Assembly: GCA_018292915.2 (NCBI GenBank)
Contig: JACVVK020000037.1
Location: 775,001-839,000 of the forward strand
Length of the DNA stretch: 64,000 nt
From: Batillaria attramentaria
Taxonomy: Eukaryota; Mollusca; Gastropoda; Batillariidae
Direction of reading: 5' to 3'
Shown in pieces: positions 41,450 to 52,380 of this stretch. A program made the position numbers and the translations under genes. Numbering within the stretch: the first letter of the stretch is position 1; each line of letters begins with the position of its first letter. The notes beneath the pieces were generated by a model that made no database searches, was not told the DNA's origin, and saw nothing but the letters and a program-made list of their open reading frames with translations.

Positions 41450-44400
41450 TCGGGAGTTTTAACGCCCTTTTCCACCACGTAAGGTTGATATCAAAGACGG
41501 GACAACGAGGAAAAGGCCAGCACAAATATTTGGCCCCAGCCGGGATTCGAACTCAAGACCCGAGCATTGAAAGTCCAACGTTCCAACGTTCGGAATTTAC
41601 ATGGGACAGGAGGGAGGGGGGGGGGGCGTGAGGGGGGTCTTCTTTATTTCGCTTGGCTGGGCAGTGGGGTTCCGTAGGTCCTCCTTCTTTCCTCGTTATC
41701 AGTGCACGACACAGTGTCACTAACCTCCATTTGTCACTGAACAATTTATTCGCGGTTATTTACTTCGCTGGTTCAAGGACCCTAAATGTAGGGTCTTTGG
41801 CTGGATGAGGTGGGAGGCGCAGTGCGGGGATGTGGGTTGTGGCGGTGTGAAAGGAGAGCGAGTTCGAGTTCGAGTCACTGTGTCAGTCATTCATTCTCAG
41901 TCACATACTTCACCAGTCGATGGGGGAGGGTAGGTATACTAGGATACGCCGAGAAGGTGCGATACGCCTGTAGACACGCAGTAGCGTGCTGTTTAGGCTT
42001 GTGTCTGACAAACTACCAGTCTATTAGACCTATTTTAAGCATCCACTTCACGCTAAGCGATTGGCGCACCTACATCAAGCAGGTAGAGATCGAAAAGTCA
42101 CCGCAAGTGTTCGTAAATGTACGAAATCGGCGAGATTTTCACGTGTAAATTTCGATCGATCACGCAGGCGATTCACCGGGACCGATTTTGGTGTTCAAAA
42201 GCATCCATACTGCACGAAGTACGCTTGTCAGATTAATATCTCATGGATACAGGTTCAGAAACAGCTTTCACCCCACAGCCGTAAAGTGTGCCCCCTCACC
42301 CTCACTCCTTCCATCTGATGTCTGTGCCCCCTCACCCTCACCCCTTCCATCTGATGTCTTGCTTTGCAGTTCTTAATAAATCTTCCTGACCTATTTGTGC
42401 TGTTTCTCACTCAAAGTATTTTTTATCAATATCAGTCTCTTTGCATTGTATTTATTGTTTTAGCAATATTATTCAATAATGTTTATGTGACTGTGTTAGT
42501 ATGTTTGTGCGAGTGACTGTAATTAAATTCTAGTAAGTTGCAGCATGCATGTGTGAGTGATTGCAGAGCAGATCTCTTAAACCACAACAAGCTCATAATG
42601 TTTACAGATTATCATACGGTAATAGGGTTATGTTTATGTTCTATGTTTATGTTACGCAAGTGTTAAGTGGCGGTACCAGCCTATATAGAAAGCTAGTGGA
42701 TATTTACAGGCGTATCGCCACCCTGAAATTCTCGACGTATCGCGGTATTGTCACCGTCATGTGGGTCAGGGGAGAGGGGGAGGGGGGGGGGTAGGGGTAG
42801 GGGGGGGGGGGGGAGAGGAACGAGTTAGAGTCAGCGTGCCACAGGTTCGAGTGGACAGGTGCACGACCCCTCCAAGCAATGAATACTGCACAAACCGAGC
42901 TCTCCTTTGAAACCCTCTTTTCTTTCCTCTGTCGATCCGCACTGCACACTCGCCCGTTTGTCCTGCTCCTGTCAGTCCACGTTTCCCAAATCTTATCCCT
43001 TCTGGAGGCGTTTCTTCGTTACAGTCCTTTCAATTGAGGTCTGCCCATAATCGGGTTGGGAAGGTTGTTTGAAAAGTAAGATTAGCTGGCGCCGTCACCG
43101 CTGTCACGCTGTCAATACGTGGATTCGAGCCCAGGTCGAGCTGCGATCTGTGTGAGGAAATGTACTGTTTTCAAGCACAGCAACAGCAACAACAATTCCA
43201 ACTCCAACCCCCCAAAACAAACAAATAATAATGATAATAATGATTAAACTAATCATAACCCGCCCAAGTGTATAGTACACTTCGGACCATGGACAGGGAG
43301 ACCCAGCAGAAACAAGCAGGATTTTTCCTACCTAGGTCGGCTCCTACCCAGAGCGGGTGTGCAATGCTCCCAACATTTTGAGAGCAAATTTTCCCCCTTT
43401 TTTTGCACAAAAATGGTTGGCTTGAATTACCTAACCCCCCAAAAGGTCAAGGTCAAAGTCTTAGGCCATAATGGCTTTTGTCGTTATATAGTTTGAATTA
43501 CGTGACCTCCTAAAGGTCAAGGTCATACGCCTTTTGTCGTTTTATTTAATTGTTTATTTTTGTCGGCAGCTTCCACCCAAAATTCAGGTGACATCTTGCA
43601 GCGATGACAGCACGGTGTATTCTCGCCAGTGGCAGCACAATAGGCCTGACACCATCGTCATCCAGCGCCGGTTGTACACGCAGGCAAAGCTGGACGAGGC
43701 TTACAGAGACGAGGCGGAAGACAGCAGGTCTCCATTCGGCACTTTCAGAGCCGCGTGCCAATGTTCTAAACAGTGCGTCGTAACCTATCTCATGTCTCTG
43801 CTGCCTCTGGTCACAGTTCTGAGGTTTTACCAGTGGAAGAACTGGCTTCTCGTGGACTTGTTAGCCGGGCTGTCTGTGGCTTTCATTCACTTGCCTCAGG
43901 GTCTGGCTTACGGAATCTTAGCTTCCCTGAGGCCCATCAACGGACTTTACACGAGCTTTTTCCCGGTGGTGACGTACTTAATTTTCGGGTCCTCGCCTCA
44001 CATCTCCATGGGCACCAACGCTGTCATAGCCCTGCCGATAGCGGACCTGGTCGACCGCAAAGCGGAGCTGTTTTTCGGCGACGGCAGCGCGAACAGTACG
44101 GTCACGGAGGAGGAGAGAGTGGCTTACAAGGTCGGACTGTCCGCGGCGGTGTGTTTGTTGAGCGGGGTCATTCTTCTTGCCATGGGACTCCTACGGCTGG
44201 GGTTCGTGACCGACTACTTGGCCAAGTCTTTCATTGGCGGTTTCACATTTGCCGCCGCGGTTCACATAGTGACCAGCCAGGTGCCCAAACTGCTGCACAT
44301 CAACATGAAGCGACGCACGGGGTTAGGCAATGTCATCATGACCTACGTGGACATCTTCAGCAACATCTCGGACAGCAACCCTGCTGACGTCATCATAGGA

Positions 44401-44739
44401 CTCATCAGCATGGTGGTCCTGTTGGCCGTGAAGATCGGCATCAACGAGCGTTACAAGATGCAGCTGAAGGTTCCCGTCCCTATAGAACTGATCGTCGTCG
44501 TTTTGTCCACCGTCATCTCGCACTTCGCCAAGCTCAACGACAGATTCGGTGTGGCGGTAGTCGGAGACGTGCCTACAGGTCTCTGTCTGTCTGTCTGTCA
44601 AGCTGTCGGTCTGCCTGCCTGTCTGTCTGTCTGTCTCTCTCTCTCTCTGTGTTGAGGAGCTGAACGAATGGAACATGAGACATGCAGGCGTACGCGCTTG
44701 TGCGTGCGTGCGCTTGTGCGTGCGTGCGTGCGTGTGTGC

Positions 44740-44816
<77 letters not shown>

Positions 44817-47800
44817 GATGGAACGGGATTATAATTTTAGACTTTCAACGGTCGGGTCGCGAGTTTGAGACAAAAGCTTGTGCTGTCTTTTTTGTTGTAG
44901 CCCCAACGTTGGCAGCATCCTTTAAATGGTGAAAAAAATGACGTTTCTCCCCCCCCCCCCCCCACACACACACACATCCCGTATCAGCCAACGCTCTTGA
45001 AACGTCATAACTCTTAAACGCCCATGCAAGTTTACTTGAAATCTTCCGATCACTCGGAGCCACTTTTAAGCCACTGTAATGCAATGTGCAGCGGTCTCGG
45101 ACCTAGCGGGGAAAGCACACGCCTTGCGTAACAGCAGCTTGACGTGGCTCCTACTGGTGTGCAGTGGCTTGTTCTTTTTAACAAATTTTATCATACAGAG
45201 GGCACGGGGTGGTCGGACCCGGGGCTCTTAAAAGTGAAACGTTCGGGTATAACAGTAATTTTCCGCAGGTTTGCCGGCCCCGACTTTACCCCCGATGGAG
45301 GCCGTTCCTCTCGTGGCGTACGAGACTCTCGCGATCACGACCATCTGCTTCGCTCTGACCATCGCCCTGGGGAAGATCTGCGCCAAGATGCACGACTACG
45401 AGATAAACGACAACCAGGAACTCGTCGCGTACGGGATGTGCCAGCTGGTCGGGTGCGTCTTCCAGAGTTTCCCGGCATCCACTGCGCCACCCAGGACCAT
45501 GATGCTCAGGTCAGTTCAGGTCAGGACAGGTGTAAGGTCAGAGCTGATAATAGACGACTCCACTCGGCAAGCCCCGGGGCCAAAGCCCCGCCCCTTTACT
45601 TTGCCGTGTACTGGCGAAACACAGTACGTCCATGACGTCATTTTATGGACAAAGGAGTGATTTCAAGATAAAAGCGACTGACGTAATAGTGTTTTTCCTC
45701 AAAAGACGTCAATGGACTTGCTGCTTTCTTTCCACGTTTCAGTCATACACGAAATACACGTGCTTCCCTCTTTGTAGTGTCTGGCAAGAAAGTTTGATAC
45801 GGCACGCGATTCGGTTGAATTCTGCGGGCTTGAACCTTTTGATTGACAGCAGTGGAGTCGACTATCATCAGGACTACCGAAATTAGGTCAGGTTAGTTCA
45901 GGACAGGAAGGAGCAGGCATATGGTCACAGATAGGTCATACTATGGAACATTGAAGTCAGGTTAGTGTAGTGTAGGGCGGAACAGATATATGGTCACAGA
46001 CCGTTAACTTAATTACGAGGGAATGCTGATTTAATGTTAAGTCAGATAAAGTCTCATGGTTTATCCAGTCAGGTGTCACCGTTATCCTGTTACGTTTATG
46101 CTGTCACAGCTCCATGGGGTCCAAGACAACCCTGAATGGCCTGACGACAGCTGTGCTGATTCTACTGGTGCTGCTGGTGGCCGGTCAGCTGTTCGTGTCT
46201 CTACCCATCGCCATGTTGGCCGCCATGATAATCGTGGCCATGAAGGATCTTCTGCTGCAGGTAAGGCCGCAGGTGCTACAGGGATGGCCAAATGTTAGGG
46301 ACCTCAGAGGGCCAAATAGACCCCTAACCAGTCGAAAAGGATGGCCAGATGTTAGGAACTTTGCAGCTAGCTGGACCCTAACTAGTCGAAACAAAGGGGC
46401 AACAACAAAAACGACACTGAAACAAAACAAAAATAAGTTATACGTCAGCCTGTATGTATCTAGTGCTTCTACTGAGAAGGACAATCGAGACTTATGGAGC
46501 CAACCGGGCCCACATCTCACTGGAATTAAGGAGGATAATTTGAGGGGCGGGGAACTTCAAACATTCAAAAACTGTACTTACACATACAAGCAAAACTTGA
46601 ATCAGCGCCAAGTTGTTCCGCGATATCGTGACAATGCTGGCAAAACTCATTACATGAATAAAGGCTCCGCGCAAACGTTTGCGTTGGACTTCTAATGCTC
46701 GGGTCGTGAGTTCGATCCCGGCTAGGGTCAAATATTTGTGCTGGCTTTTTCATCGTTACCCCGTCTTCAATATCACTCTATGTGGTGGAAAATAACGTTA
46801 AACCCCCAAACACCCACCCACCCACTCTAGCAGAAATCCGCTTGCCTCTCTTGTGTCCGACCTCTGTGCAAAAAGTCCCAGCTTCACTGGCAGCTTGCCT
46901 CTTTTTGTACCGCATGGCATGCACCTTGACCTACATAACACAAAAATCACGAAAATCACGCTTTTTCATGACAACAAAAATCACTGCAGACTAACAAACT
47001 CGCCAAATAAGCACTGCGCATGACCAAGGGGTCAATTTGTGACCTTACGCCTGCCGAAGGCCGAATAAGGACGGGTGTTTTGCACCTTTTGCTATTGACT
47101 ACTGCTTTGGTTTTTGTACCCAGGTGAATCAGCTGCGGTCCCTGTATCACGTGAACAAACCCGACTTCTTCATCTGGCTCTTCACCGCCTTCGTCAGCAT
47201 CTTCGACAACCTTGCCCTTGGCCTCGTATTGGGCGTGGGATTTTCCATGTTGTCGGTGTTGACTGTCAGCAAGCTGGCTGGTGGGACGATGCTGGGCAAA
47301 GCGGAAAGAGAGGACATCTTAGTGCCCACCACACGCAGAGGCATCAATGCATTGCCTGGGATTAAAATCTTCAGGTAAGTGTAGCTGGTTTTGCTGATCA
47401 CACCCCGGGTGTTGATTGGAGAGAGAGAGGAAAGCACCCCTGCTTTCATGCAGTTGCATCCGGGTGGGTGCGTTTACCTGTAACCCTGTAACCGACCCGA
47501 ATTAGAAGTGACCCGGGTTCAACGCTGCTGCGGAGCATGACGTACGATTTTCTACGTCATTGTCAGGGTTACGTATGCAGAGAATGTAGTGTAAAGGTGG
47601 TCTGGGGGCGGTCGGTGGTCTAGTGGTTAAGAGACTTGTCACCAATGCGAGAGGTCAGGGGTTCGAGTCCCACCCGGGGCAAAGAATTTTTCCTTCTCGT
47701 ATGTGGCACCGTTCATTCAGGCCGATCGTCAGGGGTTCTCTCCGGGTACTCCAGCTTCCTCCCCCTCTGCTTTGGAAATGTTCAGCCCACCAAATTTGAA

Positions 47801-48708
47801 AAATAAATGCAATTCTCAATTCCGAAATTTAAATAACCGAGCTGACCCTTCGCACCACGTGATTGTAATGTATGTCCAGTGTGTGAGAGAATGCGTGTGG
47901 TTCACGTGAGCGTGCGTGTTGGGTTCAGTTCGCGGCGCTTTGAGCCGATTCATGAAATACACAATACTCATTATTATTATTATATTCTGAAGCAATGAGA
48001 CCTTCAAACATACCGTGATTCCTCCCCATGTTTTGCTCGCGTTTACTTACTTCAATTCAAGCAAAAGAACAAAAGAAGCACTGAGCTAAATTCGATAGGC
48101 GCCAATGTTGTCATCATTATTATTAATTATTCTTATCCGAGTCCTACCGGAGTCGAGGTAAGATCGGGTTGAACCCGGGTTGTAGTGTAAACAGCCTCTG
48201 TCTGTCTGTCTGTTTCAACAGGTTTGAATCTCAGCTCTTCTTCGCCAGCGCCGAGCGGTTCAAGACGCAGCTCTACTCGCTCGTGTTCGTGCCCGGAAAG
48301 CATCACTCCAAACCGGCGCTCGTGGAGCTGGAGATCGACGTCCCAGAGCCCGTCGAAGACGAAACGGAACCCGAACTCACCATCGACTTCGTGCGCTCCG
48401 ACCCAGCGAGCGCGGACTCGACAGAGCGCGTGCATCACGTCATCATAGACTGTTCCCCCATGACCTACATCGACGTGTCGGGCATCGACATGCTGGAGCT
48501 GATCATCATGCAGTACTCTGGAGCCGGGGTGGAGGTGTTTCTGGCGGACATCCCGCCCGCCACCCTGGCCACGCTGCATAGGGCCAAGTTCTTAGATTCC
48601 TGGGGCAAGGACAAGGTTTTCTTCAACGTCCACGACGCCGTACAGGCGGCTTTGCAAATGGAGAACGTGCACAGCGTGTTCAGTGAGATGATCATCAAGC
48701 TTCAGTAG
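39214..48708 (+). CDS. Gene B: SLC26-family anion transporter (SulP)
   Basis: Six exons join into about 725 codons with compatible phases: 39214-39252, 43570-44578, 45269-45509, 46110-46260, 47124-47374 and 48222-48708. Layout as in gene A: cytosolic N terminus with CQCSKQC, membrane transport domain (about 105-545) with [42 protein letters not shown] and APPRTMML, and a C-terminal STAS domain (about 564-720) with CSPMTYIDVSGIDML. One N-glycosylation sequon (NST). It lies head-to-tail with gene A, 4.1 kb after its stop, so it is a local duplicate. It lacks three gene A introns and has one of its own. The first exon and the exon 2 donor are the uncertain points. Confidence 0.88.
39797..39990 (-). 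mobile_element. SINE family D fragment, minus strand
   Basis: Matches part of the family D copy at 55542-55950, on the minus strand (TATGGTATGGTAAGGTAGAC tail with the GGAGCCGCAGGGTTGGAGGA block). The head is missing. It lies in gene B intron 1. Confidence 0.75.
40011..40068. repeat. (GT)n microsatellite
   Basis: About 58 bp of GT dinucleotides in gene B intron 1. Confidence 0.97.
40440..40655. repeat. CATTTT-rich simple repeat
   Basis: Degenerate TTTTCATTTTCGTCC and TTCTCATTCTCATT steps. Low complexity, no coding potential. Confidence 0.85.
40676..40925 (+). mobile_element. Family A SINE with duplicated tail
   Basis: Full head (GGGTGGCCGAATGG A box, GAGTTCGTTTCC degenerate B box) and body. 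The final ~75 bp (GTTGCCCCGTCTTTGATATC to CACCCACCC) is present twice in tandem. Confidence 0.9.
41380..41590 (-). mobile_element. (GT)n tract followed by a family A SINE, minus strand
   Basis: GT dinucleotides at 41380-41447, then a minus-strand SINE body and head that stops within the tRNA-like part (GTCCAACGTTCC). The A-box end is missing. Confidence 0.82.
41600..43260. other. Gene B intron 1 sequence, no exon seen
   Basis: Mostly unique sequence. A 36-bp direct duplication (GTGCCCCCTCACCCTCAC...) lies at about 42285-42357, and G-rich tracts at 42770-42816. Nothing coding was supported. Confidence 0.45.
43262..43375 (+). mobile_element. SINE family C fragment
   Basis: Shares ACACTTCGGACCATGGAC, TTTTTCCTACCTAGGTCGGC and CTACCCAGAGCGGGTG with the minus-strand copy at 52583-52882. 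Only part of the tRNA-like head and the following block are present. Confidence 0.75.
43425..43548 (+). repeat. Tandem pair with AGGTCAAGGTCA motifs
   Basis: A ~66-bp unit (GAATTACNTNACC..., AAAGGTCAAGGTCA, ...CTTTTGTCGTT) is present twice just upstream of gene B exon 2. AGGTCAAGGTCA is a nuclear-receptor-type double half-site, but such motifs are also common in animal repeats. Confidence 0.7.
43570..44578 (+). CDS. Gene B exon 2 (fused equivalent of gene A exons 2-5)
   Basis: It follows TTATTTTTGTCGGCAG in phase 0 and ends GTGCCTACAG|GTCTCT in phase 1. It encodes the N-terminal cytosolic part and the first half of the membrane domain in one uninterrupted 1009-bp exon, where gene A uses four exons. 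The donor GTCTCT is weak and lies in a CTGT repeat. Read-through would add LCLSVCQAVG... and stop near 44655. Confidence 0.92.
44739..44814. repeat. (GT)n microsatellite in gene B intron 2
   Basis: About 75 bp of GT dinucleotides, preceded by GTGCGTGCGT steps. Confidence 0.96.
45269..45509 (+). CDS. Gene B exon 3
   Basis: It follows TTTTCCGCAG and ends ATGCTCAG|GTCAGT in phase 2. It encodes [40 protein letters not shown] and APPRTMML. It corresponds to the first 61% of gene A exon 6. Confidence 0.93.
45550..45865 (-). mobile_element. MITE family 2, copy 2, in gene B intron 3
   Basis: About 316 bp with the inverted ends ATAGACGACTCCAC / GTGGAGTCGACTAT. Homologous in reverse orientation to 7157-7389 but about 80 bp longer, so copy 1 may be internally deleted. 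Confidence 0.88.
46110..46260 (+). CDS. Gene B exon 4
   Basis: It follows ATGCTGTCACAG and ends CTGCTGCAG|GTAAGG in phase 0. It encodes SMGSKTTLNGLTTAVLILLV and [20 protein letters not shown]. It corresponds to the last part of gene A exon 6. Confidence 0.93.
46683..46828 (+). mobile_element. Family A SINE, 5' truncated
   Basis: Starts inside the tRNA-like head (TTGGACTTCTAATGCTCGGG), keeps the B box (GAGTTCGATCCC) and the CACCCACCCACCC tail. It lies in gene B intron 4. Confidence 0.88.
47124..47374 (+). CDS. Gene B exon 5
   Basis: It follows TTTTTGTACCCAG and ends ATCTTCAG|GTAAGT in phase 2. It encodes NQLRSLYHVNKPDFFIWLFT, LALGLVLGVGFSMLSVL and the linker ending LPGIKIFR. Same length and phase as gene A exon 7 (251 bp). 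Confidence 0.94.
47606..47984 (+). mobile_element. Full-length family B SINE in gene B intron 5
   Basis: Head GGCGGTCGGTGGTCTAGTGG, B box GGGTTCGAGTCCC, middle domain, GCGCTTTGAGCC 3' domain and (ATT)n tail. The best reference copy of this family in the window. Confidence 0.92.
48222..48708 (+). CDS. Gene B exon 6 (STAS domain, stop)
   Basis: It follows a CTGT-rich stretch and TTTCAACAG. It encodes FESQLFFASAERFKTQLYSL, an acidic variable loop (about EPVEDETEPE), VHHVIIDCSPMTYIDVSGID, and ends HSVFSEMIIKLQ-TAG. The last 50 bases and the following 3' UTR are the parent of the decayed tandem repeats downstream. Confidence 0.94.
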
Positions 48709-50150
48709 ACACTGAACTAGAACGGTCACCTGAATGTTTTGTCTCTTCTGGATGAGATCGCACGGTCCCCTTTGTGAAGCACGTGCACAACGTTTGCAGT
48801 GATTTTATGATCAGGTTGAAGTAGATATTCCAATGGTGTGCTTATCTTCCAGATCAGATCTGTACAGGACGGTCCGCTCGGTGAAACACCTACTCATCGT
48901 CGTTACTGAGATAAGGGCCAAACTCAGCTAGATCCTTGATGTTTGTGTCTGGATCAGATGTGAGGATGCCGGTCCCCTCTGTGGAGCACGCGCACAGCGT
49001 CGTTTTGAAGTCAAGCTCAGCTAGACACTGAGGCAGAACTGTGTCCTGATGTTTTTGTTTTCTGGATCAGAACTTGTCATGACGGTTTGCTGCCCGAAAC
49101 ACACGGACAGCGTCTTCAGTAACATGATGGCCAAGCTCATCAAGACATTCAGATGTTGATTATGTCTTCCTGGTCAGATCTGTGCGAGATGCCCCGCTCC
49201 GAGAAGCACGTGCGCTGCATCTTTCAGTGGAATGATAGTCAAACCAGTCTAGACATTCCCATGGTTATACACTTGAGGTTTTTAATTTTCGGGACAGATC
49301 TGGACATGACAGTCCGAGTCGCACCATGTACGACGTCTTCAGCGATTTGTTTATCGTTATTGCGCTGAAGTAGACATTCCTTGCAGCTGCATCCCTGATG
49401 TTTTTTTGTCTTCTGGGTCAGATCTAATGATAATAGTAATGATGTTACGTATACAGCGCTGTAAGCTATCAATAAATTATAGAAATAGAAAGAGAAAAAA
49501 TAAGAGAAAAAAAAAAGCAGGTGAAAAAGAAGGAAATACGTACAACAGTATACAGAGCCATAAGGTCAGAGCCTAGGTGCAACAACATGCACACACCGAG
49601 AACATGATGCAAAGAGTTAAACGGGGGATAAAAACTGATGGAGTTTAAGATTTTCTTGAAAGTTTTCAGGGAGTGTGACTGGCGGAGAGAATGAGGGAGC
49701 AACTCCAGGCTGATCTGTACGTGTCGGTCACCTCAGTGAAGCACGCGCACAATGGTTTCTGTGAGACGGTAATCAAATTCATTCATACTGAATGATATCC
49801 TGGATGAGTTTGTCTTCATACTGAATGATATCCTGGATGAGTTTGTCTTCATACTGAATGATATCCTGGATGAGTTTGTCTTCATACTGAATGATATCCT
49901 GGATGAGTTTGTCTTCATACTGAATGATATCCTGGATGAGTTTGTCTTCATACTGAATGATATCCTGGATGAGTTTGTCTTCATACTGAATGATATCCTG
50001 GATGAGTTTGTCTTCCAGATCATATCTGCGTATGTGATTTGACGAAAGTCATTGACGTTTTAGATTTTCACTTACACGAAGACAGTGACATGATATAAAT
50101 TATAACCAGGCTCAGTTTGATTCGAAGCGGAAGTTTGACCATGTGGAATA
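48655..50150 (+). repeat. Decayed tandem copies of the gene B last-exon tail and 3' UTR
   Basis: A 100-120-bp unit (GAGAACGTGCACAGCGT..., TTCAGTGAGATGATCA, TAGACA, ..CTGGATCAGATC, GGTCCCC) recurs from the true exon end: about 48771, 48878, 48978, 49091, 49198, 49318, then after an insertion at 49708 and possibly 50020. Each copy has lost frame or key codons. An AATAAA at 49470 lies in the inserted segment 49428-49706. Confidence 0.75.
49782..50014. repeat. 33-bp minisatellite, seven copies
   Basis: Seven nearly identical copies of a 33-bp unit containing ATACTGAATGATATCCTGGA. On the minus strand it reads as an 11-residue repeat (MKTNSSRISFS), which is an artefact. The unit derives from the 3' UTR part of the larger degenerate repeat. 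Confidence 0.96.
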
Positions 50151-50165
50151 CTCTGGTGTTTCTGA

Positions 50166-50360
50166 AGATCAAGGGGTAGCCAGGGTAGCCGAGCCGACAG
50201 GACGTGAGACCCTAGATGCGCGAGGTCGATTCTTGACTATAAGCCAAAGATTTGTGCTGGATTTTTACCCCCCCCCCCCCCCCCCCTCATGTTCACTTGA
50301 TATCACACTTTCAGGGTGAGAAAAGACGTTAACACCCACCCCCACCCCCACCCCCAACGA
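50166..50360 (+). mobile_element. Divergent family A SINE
   Basis: GGGTAGCCGAGCCGACAGG and GAGGTCGATTCTTGAC resemble degraded A and B boxes. The body has TTTGTGCTGGATTTTT and the end ACACCCACCCCCACC. A poly-C run interrupts it. Confidence 0.65.
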
Positions 50361-50619
50361 GCCTGGCGAAAGAGATGTGTACGTGACTCCGTCGTGAAAA
50401 AGCGATACCTTGTAAACGAATTGGTTCCATTTCCACCTGCGTGCAAACCATAATAGTCTCAGACGGACTTGTCCGTTGTTTCCGTCGCTTCGAAATGTTA
50501 ACGGAGAGGGAAATAGACACCTAAACTGTTGCCTGTTAAATCTGCAAAGAAAGGATTTGAAACAAAGACACTGATATGTTACCGCTTCTGTGAAACCCTG
50601 CACTGGTGATAAAAATTAA

Positions 50620-50685
<66 letters not shown>

Positions 50686-50688
50686 CGT

Positions 50689-50722
<34 letters not shown>
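50620..50722. repeat. (GT)n microsatellite
   Basis: GT dinucleotides with a GCGAGCGTGCGTGCG interruption. Confidence 0.96.
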
Positions 50723-50975
50723 CGGGCAAAGAAAGAAAGGTGAATTACACAATGCTGAGTCTGTGTTTTCTGTGTGAGAAGTCTTTTGTCTTCGGCGACA
50801 CTGTCGTGGATAAATCGTCTACGGACAGTGTCTCCGGGGAAATGTTTGTTAATTTATTTATTTATTTCAATCGCTGTGCCCAAATTTGCCATACGATATG
50901 GAACAATAAAGGATTATTCAACTGAGCTGATTCTTGACCGTCTATGTATGTGTTATTTGTCTCCGTGAATTTTGA

Positions 50976-51152
50976 GGGAGCCGGGATAGCTGTATGGTAG
51001 AGCGTTGGACTTTCACTGCTCTGGTTGTGAGTTTGAATCCCGACTGAGGTCAAATGTTTGTGCTGGCCTTTTCCTCGTTGTCCCCGTCTTTGGTATCACC
51101 CATACGTGGTGGAAACGGATGTTAAACTCCCAAACATCAACCCACCCACTCC
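50976..51152 (+). mobile_element. Family A SINE
   Basis: Head GGGAGCCGGGATAGCTGTATGG, B box GAGTTTGAATCCC, body and CAACCCACCCACT tail; AATAAA lies upstream at about 50906. Confidence 0.85.
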
Positions 51153-51189
51153 CTGATAGTTTAATGGTTTAATTTAAGTTTTGATGCTC

Positions 51190-52380
51190 CCCCCCCCCTC
51201 CCCCCGTTGTCTGTCTTACGTGTGTTTGTATGTGTGTCCGTGAGTAGTGTGTACAGTTCGTTTGTCACGGACACACAGACAAACACACAACAGACAGACG
51301 GAAGACGGGAACTGCGCACTTAGACTGCGACACAAGATAAACAGTATCTGCATTTATGGCAAAATACGTGTTCTGAATTCCGTGCATAATTATGGCCCTT
51401 TAGTTCGGGTAAACCATGAGTGATCGGGGAAGTCACATCCTGGGTTAGGGATCCAAGCGCACACCATTGGTGGCTACATCTTTTGCTTGGTGGCTAAGCA
51501 CAGGAAAACGTCGGGCTAATGTAAGAAAAATGGCAGCGTACCTAAACTGTACGATGATGTTTACTAGCTGAGCTTGATTGAAGTTAGAATGGGATCCCTT
51601 ATGGCGCACGGCGAACCTCACCTCGCTGTGTTAGCGTTGGGCATTTTCCAAGCACTGTAGTTTGTAGGGGTAAAGTGTATTTTTTCATGGAGCGTTATTC
51701 AGCGTCAATTGTGTCCTATCAATGAATAATTATTGGTCCAGCCACCACAGAGATATTAATGTGTTGATTTTTTTTCCTTATGGTTGGATCCATGACCGTC
51801 GCTCACAGAAGAGGGACATCATGACTAATGGCCCTTCAGAGTATAAAGCCTTTTTAATGGCATCCGTCTTGGATTTTATGCTATCACAAACAAGACCCTC
51901 AGCGCTTACAGAGTGGGGTCATAAAGGTTTGATATTAGCACCGAAACCTGTGTCGTCCTTCGTGGGTTCGATAGCACCCACACTTTCATCCAAACTTACG
52001 TAGCTCAGTCATTTATCCAGCCAGATCCGCGAACCTTCATGACTTTGTCAGTAAGGGTGTTAGTGAAGTGCTCACCAAAACGTGATTTTGTTTATAAATA
52101 ATCAAATAAACAAACAAACACACTATAATTTTCCCCGTATTTGGTGGGTGCAAAACCACCTATGCTTTTAAAGGAGGAACTTTGCGCGCCGTACATCGTG
52201 GGTGCAAAAACTACCCATACCCACGTCTAAGCGGTTTGAGGTTAGACGTGACCCAGGTTTAAGCAGCTTGAAGCTGGAAGCGCCCCGGGTCAATGCAGCT
52301 CAACTTAAAGTCTAGTGATGCCAAACCAGCCGGAGAGTACATCTGGCGTGCTGGATTCAACATTGTTTGTCACGTACAGA
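51190..52380. other. Intergenic sequence, no gene seen
   Basis: A frame of 93 codons at 51722 has no recognised domain, splice context or repeat match. A poly-T run lies at 52385-52405. Nothing else could be supported. Confidence 0.4.

Noticed and set aside
49733..50023. Perfect 33-bp repeats as a possible CRISPR array or repeat protein
   Set aside because: There are no spacers between repeats and the host is eukaryotic; a minisatellite explains it.
51722..52003. 93-codon frame
   Set aside because: No recognised domain, promoter or splice context; length is within chance for this window.
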